The translations under genes were made by a program, and so were the position numbers. A stretch of 24,990 nucleotides of DNA from Lachnospiraceae bacterium UBA7225 (GTDB lineage: Bacteria; Bacillota; Clostridia; Lachnospirales; Lachnospiraceae): contig DKTR01000097.1 of assembly GCA_002473385.1 (NCBI GenBank), positions 1-24,990 of the forward strand. Direction: 5' to 3'. The notes below the pieces were generated by a model. The model was not told where the DNA came from and did no database searches. It saw nothing but the letters and a program-made list of their open reading frames with translations. Shown here piece after piece: positions 14,853-21,605 of the stretch (positions are counted from its first letter, which is position 1; the number at the start of each line of letters is the position of its first letter).

Positions 14853-15983
14853 ATGAGGAAAAAGATGATTGCCGCAGGTCATATCTGTATAGATTTTACA
14901 CCTGCGTTTGAATGTAAAAAGCAGAACCGGTTTGAGGATATTCTGATTCCCGGGAAACTGGTAAATGTAGGACAGGCGCAGGTTCATCCGGGAGGGATTG
15001 TTTCCAATACCGGTCTTGCAATGAAATTTTTAGGGGCAGATGTGTTTCTTATGGGGAAGATCGGCGATGATGCATTTGGAGCTATGCTGCTCAGGCAATT
15101 AAAAGAAATGGATGCATCTGACGGTATGATTGTTTCCCGCGGACAGGATACATCCTATTCTGTAGTACTGGCTGTTCCGGGGATTGACCGTCTGTTCCTT
15201 CATCATTCCGGAGCTAATGATACCTTTACAGCAGACGATATTGATTATGATAAATGCAGAGAGGCTGTACTTTTTCATTTCGGGTATCCGCCTGTTATGG
15301 CGCAGATGTACCGGGAGGAAGGCCGTGAAATGGTAAAAATGTTTTCCAGCGTAAAGGAATGCGGATGTCTGACATCACTGGACATGGCTGCTATGGACGA
15401 AACGTCTGAAGCAGCGCAGGCAGACTGGATAAAAATTTTCAGAAAGACGCTGCCGTATGTAGATTTTTTCCTGCCCAGCATTGAAGAACTGATGTTCGCC
15501 ATCGACAGAGAACGATATTACCGTCTTCTGAAAAAAGCCGATGGCAGGGATATGACCGAAGTGATTTCTGTAAAAGAGGATGTTGCGCCTCTGGCACAGC
15601 TTCTTCTGGATATGGGCTGTAAAATAGCGTTCATTAAGTGCGGAGCACCAGGTTTTTATTATAAGACTGCCGGATACAGTGCATTTGAAAAACTGGAAAA
15701 ACAGAGCGGAATTGATTTTTCCGGATTTGCGGGAAAGGAAGGCTTTGAAAAGAGCTATGTGCCGGATGCGGTAATTTCAGGGACAGGAGCCGGTGATACA
15801 ACGATCGCGGCTTTCCTTACAGCAATGGTGCAGGGCTATCCTTTTGAAAAGTGCCTTCAGCTTGCAGCAGCGACAGGAGCCTGCTGCGTGGCTGCGGCAG
15901 ATGCACTTGGCGGATTAAAAACCTTTAAAGAACTGGAAAATAAAATAAACACCGGATGGGAAAAAGCGAAGAGCGAAAACTAA
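14853..15983 (+). CDS. PfkB-family carbohydrate kinase
   Basis: A 376-residue ribokinase-fold kinase. The N-terminal signature HPGGIVSNTGLAMKFLGADVFLMGKIGDD (about 46-74) and the C-terminal catalytic motif GTGAGDTTIAAF (about 310-321, with the base Asp in GAGD) are both present. It is some 50 residues longer than most family members; the extra length lies in the central region after FLPSIEELMFAI, including RYYRLLKKADGRDMTE. The substrate is likely a sugar or sugar phosphate whose product feeds the preceding aldolase. It starts at ATG 14853 after AGGGGG. The response regulator starts 37 bp after its stop with no terminator seen between. Confidence 0.85.
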   Translation: MRKKMIAAGHICIDFTPAFECKKQNRFEDILIPGKLVNVGQAQVHPGGIVSNTGLAMKFLGADVFLMGKIGDDAFGAMLLRQLKEMDASDGMIVSRGQDTSYSVVLAVPGIDRLFLHHSGANDTFTADDIDYDKCREAVLFHFGYPPVMAQMYREEGREMVKMFSSVKECGCLTSLDMAAMDETSEAAQADWIKIFRKTLPYVDFFLPSIEELMFAIDRERYYRLLKKADGRDMTEVISVKEDVAPLAQLLLDMGCKIAFIKCGAPGFYYKTAGYSAFEKLEKQSGIDFSGFAGKEGFEKSYVPDAVISGTGAGDTTIAAFLTAMVQGYPFEKCLQLAAATGACCVAAADALGGLKTFKELENKINTGWEKAKSEN

Positions 15984-16020
15984 TGGAAAACAGAAAGCTT
16001 CTGGAAAAGGAGTGGGAACA

Positions 16021-16695
16021 ATGATTTACAAAATTCTGATTGTGGAGGACGACCGTATAATTGCGGATAAAATATGCGAATATCTGGCGTCTTTTGGTTA
16101 CGAGGCGCTGGTGGCGAAAAACTTTGCTGATATTACGGCGGAGTTTTCCTCTTTTCTGCCGCATCTTGTTCTTATGGACATTTCCCTGCCGTACTACAAC
16201 GGTTATTACTGGTGCAGTGAGATCCGCAAGCTTTCCAAGGCACCTGTGATCTTTATTTCCTCCGCTGCCGATGATATGAACATTATCATGGCGATTAACT
16301 ATGGGGCAGATGATTTTATTGCAAAGCCATTCGAACTGACGATACTGACGGCAAAAATTCAGGCGGTGCTGCGCCGTACCTACGATTTTGCCGGTCAGAC
16401 CAGCATTCTGGAACACCGGGGCGCGGTGCTGAACATGGACAACACGACTCTGCTTTACAATGATAATGTGGTGGAGCTGACGAAAAACGAATACCGTATC
16501 CTGCGGATATTGATGGAAAACAAAGGAAGAACGGTGAGCCGTGATACCATTATGGCACGTCTGTGGGAGACAGACAGTTTCATCGATGATAATACGCTGA
16601 CGGTCAATGTTACCCGGCTGCGGAAGAAGCTGGAGCAGGCAGGGCTTTATGATTATATTGTGACAAAGAAAGGAATTGGTTATCTTGTGGAGTAG
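16021..16695 (+). CDS. OmpR/BceR-type response regulator
   Basis: A 224-residue two-component regulator. The receiver domain has the acidic pair E9-D10-D11, phospho-acceptor D53 (LMDISLP) and the conserved Lys in AKPFE. The winged-helix DNA-binding domain ends with TVNVTRLRKKLEQAGLYDYIVTKKGIGYLVE. The start is ATG 16021, 8 bp after AAAAGGAG (16005-16012). An in-frame GTG at 16012 overlaps that Shine-Dalgarno and is less likely. It overlaps the histidine kinase and is followed by a BceAB-like transporter, so it probably activates that transporter's promoter in response to a peptide antibiotic. Confidence 0.9.
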   Translation: MIYKILIVEDDRIIADKICEYLASFGYEALVAKNFADITAEFSSFLPHLVLMDISLPYYNGYYWCSEIRKLSKAPVIFISSAADDMNIIMAINYGADDFIAKPFELTILTAKIQAVLRRTYDFAGQTSILEHRGAVLNMDNTTLLYNDNVVELTKNEYRILRILMENKGRTVSRDTIMARLWETDSFIDDNTLTVNVTRLRKKLEQAGLYDYIVTKKGIGYLVE

Positions 16696-17665
16696 GTATT
16701 TTACCGGTTATCTGAGACGTATCCGCAAGGTGCTGCTCTGGTTTCTGCTTCTGACGGGCTGTTTCTGTCTGGTCTATTTTCTGTATGACCTTCCGCTCTC
16801 AGCGGTACTTTATGCGGCGCTGCTTTCTGCTGTCTGTGGACTGCTGTTTCTGGTATTTGATTTTATGCAGTACGTGTCCCACTGCCGGAAGATCGAATTT
16901 ATTCTCTCACAGGAGCTTCCGGTGCCGGAGGATTTTCCTCATCCTTTCGATTCGCTGGAGGATACGTATCAGCAGCTTATCCGGAAACTGTATGTGAACA
17001 GAATTGCTGCAGAAGAGCAGGCTGCCGTGCGCTATGCGGATATGATCGATTACTATACACTGTGGATTCATCAAATTAAAACACCGATTGCTGCCATGAA
17101 TCTGCTGCTCCAGACAGAAGAGAGCGCTCACGCCGGTGAGATGTCTATGGAGCTTTTTAAGATTGAGCAATACACAGAAATGGTGCTGCAGTATCTGCGG
17201 CTTGGCAGTACGGCAAACGATTTTGTCCTGCAGTCATATGATCTGGACGACATGATCCGCCAGGCTCTGCGCAAATATGCGAAAATGTTTATCGGCAGAA
17301 AGCTCTCCGTTGATTTTTCAGAGACACATCAGAAGGTACTCACCGACGAAAAATGGGTGGTATTTGTCATAGAACAGCTTCTTTCCAATGCATTGAAGTA
17401 CACAAACAGCGGAAAAATATCCATTTATGCTGTCCGTGACGGGCAGGGATTTGTGATCGAAGATACAGGAATCGGGATCTCCGCAGAAGACCTGCCACGT
17501 ATTTTTGAGAAAGGCTATACCGGATTCAATGGCAGGAGAGATAAAAAAGCGACCGGTCTTGGGCTGTACCTCTGCAGGCAGATTCTTGACAGGCTCTCAC
17601 ATCGCATTGAAGTGGCATCAACACCGGGTGTCGGTACAAAAATAACCGTACACATCAGCAACTGA
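16685..17665 (+). CDS. Intramembrane-sensing histidine kinase (BceS-like)
   Basis: A sensor kinase of about 326 residues. Two adjacent N-terminal helices (about 14-35 and 38-60) have almost no external loop, the hallmark of Bce-type kinases that sense through their ABC transporter. The H-box is WIHQIKTPIAAMN (H129); the ATPase motifs are DTGIGIS and ATGLGLYLC. No ATG lies near the 5' end. TTG 16685 is preferred because AAAGGA lies about 10 bp upstream; TTG 16676 is the alternative. The first bases overlap the regulator's stop codon. Confidence 0.88.
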   Translation: MWSRYFTGYLRRIRKVLLWFLLLTGCFCLVYFLYDLPLSAVLYAALLSAVCGLLFLVFDFMQYVSHCRKIEFILSQELPVPEDFPHPFDSLEDTYQQLIRKLYVNRIAAEEQAAVRYADMIDYYTLWIHQIKTPIAAMNLLLQTEESAHAGEMSMELFKIEQYTEMVLQYLRLGSTANDFVLQSYDLDDMIRQALRKYAKMFIGRKLSVDFSETHQKVLTDEKWVVFVIEQLLSNALKYTNSGKISIYAVRDGQGFVIEDTGIGISAEDLPRIFEKGYTGFNGRRDKKATGLGLYLCRQILDRLSHRIEVASTPGVGTKITVHISN

Positions 17666-17709
17666 TTGCCTGAATTATTATCAATACTTTCAAAACTGTA
17701 AGGTTGTAC

Positions 17710-17748
17710 GGGGAAATGTAAGCCAAAGCTATGGCAGCGCATTTCCCC
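17710..17748. promoter_or_regulatory. Imperfect hairpin upstream of the BceAB-type transporter
   Basis: GGGGAAATG (17710-17718) pairs with CATTTCCCC (17740-17748), and an inner GCCA/TGGC pair extends the structure. It lies in the 164-bp gap between the kinase and transporter genes, where Bce systems usually hold a response-regulator-dependent promoter. No good -35/-10 pair and no clear T-run were seen, so it may be an operator, an attenuator or a weak terminator. Confidence 0.4.
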
Positions 17749-17829
17749 CTTATTGTATATTAGACATACCGGCAGCACCCGGAAGCTTTTACCGCAGGCG
17801 CTGCGAACAGATATGAAGGAGGATGTACA

Positions 17830-18597
17830 ATGTCATTACTGGAAGTTACTCATTTAAAGAAAGTATATACGACCCGCTTCGGCGGAAATCAGGTGACCGC
17901 CCTGAAAAATGTGAATTTTTCTGTGGAACAGGGAGAATATGTTGCCATCATGGGTGAGAGCGGCAGCGGAAAGACAACTCTGCTGAATATTCTTGCTGCA
18001 CTGGATAAACCAACCGGCGGGGACGTAAAGCTGAATGGAAAGAGTCTTTCCGCCATTACAGAGAAGGAACTGTCTGCTTTCCGGCGCACGAATCTGGGGT
18101 TTGTGTTCCAGGATTTTAATCTTCTGGACACTTTTTCTCTGGAGGATAATATTCTGCTGCCGCTGGTGCTCTCAGGGTGTAATTACAGCCAGATGGAGGA
18201 ACGTTTAAATATGATTGCCTCAAAGCTTGCTATCTGTGATATTCTGAAAAAGTTTCCTTATGAGGTATCGGGCGGACAAAAGCAGCGTGCGGCAGCAGCG
18301 CGTGCACTGATCACCAGACCGAAAATTGTGCTGGCAGACGAACCGACGGGCGCGCTTGATTCTAAAGCATCAGAAAGCCTTCTGAAGCTGTTTTCAGATA
18401 TCAACGCGGACGGGCAGACCATTCTGATGGTGACGCACTCCACTAAGGCAGCGAGCTATGCAAAACGCGTCCTGTTTATCAAAGATGGTGAAGTGTTTCA
18501 TCAGATTTACCGCGGGGAAATGACAAGTGAGGAGATGTTCGAGAAGATTTCCTACACGCTGACTATTCTGACGACAGGTGGTGAGCTTCATGCGTAA
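17830..18597 (+). CDS. ABC transporter ATP-binding protein, BceA-like
   Basis: A 255-residue ATPase of the MacB/BceA (family 3) type. It has Walker A GESGSGKTT (about 38-46), Q-loop FQDFNLLD, signature VSGGQKQR, Walker B IVLADEPTGALD and H-loop VTHS. It powers the permease encoded next and, in Bce systems, both removes antimicrobial peptides from lipid targets and signals to the kinase. GAAGGAGG lies just upstream of ATG 17830. Its end overlaps the permease start by 8 bp. Confidence 0.92.
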   Translation: MSLLEVTHLKKVYTTRFGGNQVTALKNVNFSVEQGEYVAIMGESGSGKTTLLNILAALDKPTGGDVKLNGKSLSAITEKELSAFRRTNLGFVFQDFNLLDTFSLEDNILLPLVLSGCNYSQMEERLNMIASKLAICDILKKFPYEVSGGQKQRAAAARALITRPKIVLADEPTGALDSKASESLLKLFSDINADGQTILMVTHSTKAASYAKRVLFIKDGEVFHQIYRGEMTSEEMFEKISYTLTILTTGGELHA

Positions 18598-20572
18598 AGG
18601 ACTGTTCCGCACGATGGCGTGGACTAATATCCGCAATAACCGCCGGTTTTATGTACCCTTTCTGCTGACAATCATTCTGACAGCAGCCATGTTTTACAAT
18701 ATGTGCAGTGTAAGTCAAAATCCGGCATTTACCGGGAAAGAGGCAATTGCTATGGTTCTTGCTTTCGGCGTGTATGTTATCGGAATATTTGCCGTGATTT
18801 TCATTTTTTATACGAATAGTTTTCTGATGAAACGTCGGAAGCGTGAACTGGGACTATACTATATTCTCGGTCTGGAGAAGCGTCATATCAGCGTTATCAT
18901 GGTATGGGAAACACTGTTTCTGGCATCTTCCGGTATTGCCGGCGGGATTCTTGCCGGATTACTGCTGGATCGGCTGATGTTTCTGGCGATCTTAAAGGTG
19001 TTCCATTATCCGGTTTCCGTAAACTACCGGATAGATCCCTTTGCCATCCGCACGACACTGCTGGTGTTTTTCGCTATTTTCGTGTTGGTTATGCTATACA
19101 ATATATTTTCCATCCAGAAATCCTCTGCGATCGAGCTGTTACAGAGCCAGAATACCGGAGAGCGGGAACCGAAAACGAGATGGGTAATCGCTGTTCTGGG
19201 CATTGTGTGTATGGCAGCAGGCTATTATCTTGCAGTCACGACAGATAACGTCATGGATGCACTGACAAAGCTGTTCATTGCAGTTCTGCTCGTTATGGCA
19301 GGCACCTACTGCCTGTTTCTTGCCGGGAGCGTTGCGCTTTTGAAAATGCTGAAAAAGCGGAAAAAATATTACTACCGCACCAATCATTTCGTGGCGGTGT
19401 CCGGAATGATCTATCGTATGAAGCAGAATGCAGTGGGGCTTGCAAATATCTGCATTCTCTCGACCGGTGTGCTGCTTGTAATTTCCACTACCGTCAGCCT
19501 TTATGCCGGAATGAAGGACATCGTAATTGCGCGGCATCCGACAGAGATTTCTGTCACATTTTCTGACAGCAGCCCCGGGCAAAACCAGTTACTGGAGAAG
19601 GCGCTGGCAGAAACAGCAGAGGAAATCGGTGTGACACTGAAAAATTATTCATCGTACCAGTCGCTTGCTCTTACCTTTGTGGAGCGTAAAAATGCGTTGC
19701 TGGCGGATTCGGAAGTTGAAAACCCCGATGCTGTATCCTATGATGAGCTTGCGGCTGTAACGATGATCTCTGCGGATACTTACGAGCGCATGACAGGGGA
19801 GGCACTAAAGCTTACAGATAACGAGGTTGCCGTTTGTCACGAAAAGGGAAAGCTGGAAGAAACGTTTCAGATGATGGGTGAGACCTATACAATAGCAGAG
19901 AATCTGGAAAAATTTCCGGTCAGCAATGAAATGGCACGGATGACGTCTGACTGGTACAATATTGTTGTAAGCAGCGATGAAAAACTGGCAGAGATAGATA
20001 AGATGCAGAAAGAAATTTTTACTTATCCCAGCAGTCTGAGGTATGAGGTGCAATTTGACGTTGAGGGCGGCGAGAAAGCGGTAAATGCGCTGTATGACCG
20101 TCTGCTGCAGAAGCTGGATGAGACAGAAGGAATGCCTTTGTATCTGGTAGGAAACCGCTACGAATTCCGCACGCAGAATTATCTGATGTACGGCAGTATG
20201 CTGTTCCTTGGAATCTATCTCGGCTCCCTGTTTCTGATGGCGACTGTACTGATCATATATTATAAACAGATTATTGAGGGATATGAGGATCGTGACCGCT
20301 ATGTTATCATGAGAAAAGTCGGCATGGATAAACGGGAAATAAAGCGTTCTGTAAAGAGCCAGATCATCATTCTGTTTTTCCTCCCGCTTGGGACAGCGCT
20401 CATGCACTGCGCAGTTGCATTTCCGCTGATGCGGCAGGTTCTGCAGGCATTCTATATGAACAATACCCTGTTGTTTGCCGGTGTGACTGTTATAGTAGCA
20501 GGGATATTCTCTGTCTGCTATGTATTGGTTTATAGCATCACAGCACGGAGCTATTATCATATTGTAAGTTAA
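18590..20572 (+). CDS. ABC transporter permease, BceB-like (antimicrobial peptide sensing/resistance)
   Basis: A 660-residue FtsX-fold permease with an apparent ten-helix layout. Seven or so hydrophobic segments fill the first 305 residues, a hydrophilic extracellular domain spans about 305-520, and three helices end the protein. This large external domain between helices 7 and 8 is characteristic of BceB and binds the peptide or its lipid complex. The start is ATG 18590, after AGGTGGTGAG (18573-18582) within bceA; GTG 18578 is less likely. With the two-component pair upstream it forms a complete Bce module. The inducing antibiotic cannot be read from sequence. Confidence 0.9.
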   Translation: MRKGLFRTMAWTNIRNNRRFYVPFLLTIILTAAMFYNMCSVSQNPAFTGKEAIAMVLAFGVYVIGIFAVIFIFYTNSFLMKRRKRELGLYYILGLEKRHISVIMVWETLFLASSGIAGGILAGLLLDRLMFLAILKVFHYPVSVNYRIDPFAIRTTLLVFFAIFVLVMLYNIFSIQKSSAIELLQSQNTGEREPKTRWVIAVLGIVCMAAGYYLAVTTDNVMDALTKLFIAVLLVMAGTYCLFLAGSVALLKMLKKRKKYYYRTNHFVAVSGMIYRMKQNAVGLANICILSTGVLLVISTTVSLYAGMKDIVIARHPTEISVTFSDSSPGQNQLLEKALAETAEEIGVTLKNYSSYQSLALTFVERKNALLADSEVENPDAVSYDELAAVTMISADTYERMTGEALKLTDNEVAVCHEKGKLEETFQMMGETYTIAENLEKFPVSNEMARMTSDWYNIVVSSDEKLAEIDKMQKEIFTYPSSLRYEVQFDVEGGEKAVNALYDRLLQKLDETEGMPLYLVGNRYEFRTQNYLMYGSMLFLGIYLGSLFLMATVLIIYYKQIIEGYEDRDRYVIMRKVGMDKREIKRSVKSQIIILFFLPLGTALMHCAVAFPLMRQVLQAFYMNNTLLFAGVTVIVAGIFSVCYVLVYSITARSYYHIVS

Positions 20573-20581
20573 AAAATCTTC

Positions 20582-20610
20582 TTTACAGCATCCGGAAATT
20601 CTTATATAGT
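20582..20610 (+). promoter_or_regulatory. Probable promoter of the DUF1294 gene
   Basis: TTTACA at 20582-20587, a 17-bp spacer, and TATAGT at 20605-20610. It begins 9 bp after the permease stop. Transcription would start about 20617, right at a 12-bp hairpin. Confidence 0.65.
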
Positions 20611-20617
20611 ATAAGGA

Positions 20618-20658
20618 AGATGCGCGCTGTGCAGAAAATGCCCTGGCAGCGCGCATCT
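20618..20658 (+). promoter_or_regulatory. 12-bp perfect hairpin at the predicted mRNA 5' end
   Basis: AGATGCGCGCTG (20618-20629) and CAGCGCGCATCT (20647-20658) are perfect complements with a 17-nt loop. No T-run follows. Because it begins where the preceding promoter would start transcription, it could act as a 5' stabilising stem; a terminator for the permease gene is less likely. Confidence 0.6.
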
Positions 20659-20699
20659 ATACCTGTATCGCAGGAATTTATACGGGAGAGGAAAATGGG

Positions 20700-20990
20700 A
20701 TGTTGTTATCTGTTCTTACAATTTACCTTGCCGGGATCAACCTGCTTACGTGCGGAACATTCGGTCTGGATAAATACCGTGCCATCAAAGGAAAATGGCG
20801 CATACCGGAGCGTACACTGTTTCTGCTTGCAGCGGCAGGCGGTTCAGCAGGAGCGCTGACCGGCATGTTTGTTTTTCACCATAAAACACAGAAGCCAAAG
20901 TTCACCATAGGAATCCCGCTCATTCTGGCAATACAGTGCCTGCTGGCTGTTTTTTTACTGCAGCAGGTACATTTGACTGTTTCGCTGTAG
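20700..20990 (+). CDS. DUF1294 small membrane protein
   Basis: A 96-residue integral membrane protein with three hydrophobic segments (about 1-16, 40-58 and 74-93). It shows the DUF1294 pattern: NLLTCGTFGLDKYRAIKGKW, then RIPERTLFLLAAAGGSAGALTGMFVFHHKTQKPKF. The family is widespread and its biochemical role is not established. The start ATG 20700 has GGGAGAGG upstream. An overlapping out-of-frame reading from 20620 lacks any family similarity. Confidence 0.88.
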   Translation: MLLSVLTIYLAGINLLTCGTFGLDKYRAIKGKWRIPERTLFLLAAAGGSAGALTGMFVFHHKTQKPKFTIGIPLILAIQCLLAVFLLQQVHLTVSL

Positions 20991-21061
20991 AAGCCGAATG
21001 AAAAAGGTCTGACGAAAACAGCATTGACTAAGGAATTTGGTATCTCCTCCCGAAAAAGTAA

Positions 21062-21090
21062 TTGACAAACATACGCAGGCAAACTATACT
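21062..21090 (+). promoter_or_regulatory. Strong sigma-A promoter before the cobalamin riboswitch
   Basis: TTGACA at 21062-21067, a 17-bp spacer, and TATACT at 21085-21090. The start would be near 21097, 17 bp before the riboswitch P1 stem. Confidence 0.88.
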
Positions 21091-21113
21091 ATAGGTGTGT
21101 AATTGATAATTGC

Positions 21114-21286
21114 TGTATCAAGTGCAGAGCGGAAAATCTGCCGCTTTGAAAAGGGAATTGGGCGAGAATCCCAAGCGAACCGGTCACTGTGTTCAGGGAG
21201 CAGACTCTAATATGTCATTGCGCCACCCATGGCGTGAGAAGGCGGAGCGAGCGAAGACCTGTCAGTCAGGAAACCTGCTTGATACA
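21114..21286 (+). ncRNA. Cobalamin (B12) riboswitch
   Basis: A 9-bp P1 stem closes the element: TGTATCAAG (21114-21122) with CTTGATACA (21278-21286). Inside are the conserved AAAAGGGAA, a GGGCGAGAATCCC variant of the GGTGAAAATCC segment, a GGTCACTG form of the GCCACTG box, and the 3' B12 box CAGTCAGGAAACCTGCT. These are the hallmarks of the AdoCbl/MeCbl riboswitch class. The usual target would be a cobalamin transport or synthesis gene, or a B12-independent isozyme. Here no such gene follows: the next 190 nt lack a convincing ORF and end at a terminator. Confidence 0.92.
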
Positions 21287-21476
21287 TGAGATGTGCTCCT
21301 GGATATAGCGCAGCATCCAACCAAGCCGTCTTTGCGGTTTGTAATCGTGACTGTATGGGTGAACAGTTACTTTTTTATCTGGAAATCTCAAAGCAACGTG
21401 AATACACAACATAATACCTCCTTCATACCGTCCTACGCAGAAGGACTGACATTTCTGCTGAATACGGAATGGGTTT
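21287..21476 (+). other. Region after the riboswitch with no recognisable gene
   Basis: The largest readings are a 42-codon frame from ATG 21286 to a TAA near 21412 and an 84-codon frame from GTG 21293 to 21547 that runs through the terminator. Neither has a clear ribosome binding site or a recognisable family. The region could be a non-coding riboswitch-controlled RNA or the eroded remains of a cobalamin-regulated gene. Short stems are possible, for example GTCCT/AGGAC near 21430-21446. Confidence 0.5.
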
Positions 21477-21505
21477 CCCGGCAAGATATTTGCCGGGATT
21501 TTTTT
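21477..21505 (+). terminator. Intrinsic terminator downstream of the riboswitch
   Basis: CCCGGCAA (21477-21484) pairs with TTGCCGGG (21490-21497) over a 5-nt loop, followed by A and seven T, with another T-rich run further on. It may serve as the riboswitch expression platform or end a short RNA. Confidence 0.88.
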
Positions 21506-21542
21506 AATCTTTTTTGCCCGAAAAAACGTCTAATAGATGTGA

Positions 21543-21565
21543 AATAGAATATATTGGTGTATAAT
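21543..21565 (+). promoter_or_regulatory. Possible promoter of the L,D-transpeptidase gene
   Basis: A perfect TATAAT at 21560-21565, preceded by TG, in an AT-rich stretch after the terminator and 40 bp before the ATG. No good -35 hexamer was found at the usual distance. Confidence 0.4.
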
Positions 21566-21605
21566 AGCGTTACATAGATTTTTTGTGAGAGAAGAGGGCT
21601 GAAAA

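Noticed and set aside
20620..20859. 79-codon ORF overlapping the DUF1294 gene
   Set aside because: It is a different frame, begins in the hairpin and lacks family similarity. The DUF1294 frame at 20700 is clear.
21293..21547. 84-codon ORF after the riboswitch
   Set aside because: It reads through an intrinsic terminator, has no proper ribosome binding site and matches no family I recognise.
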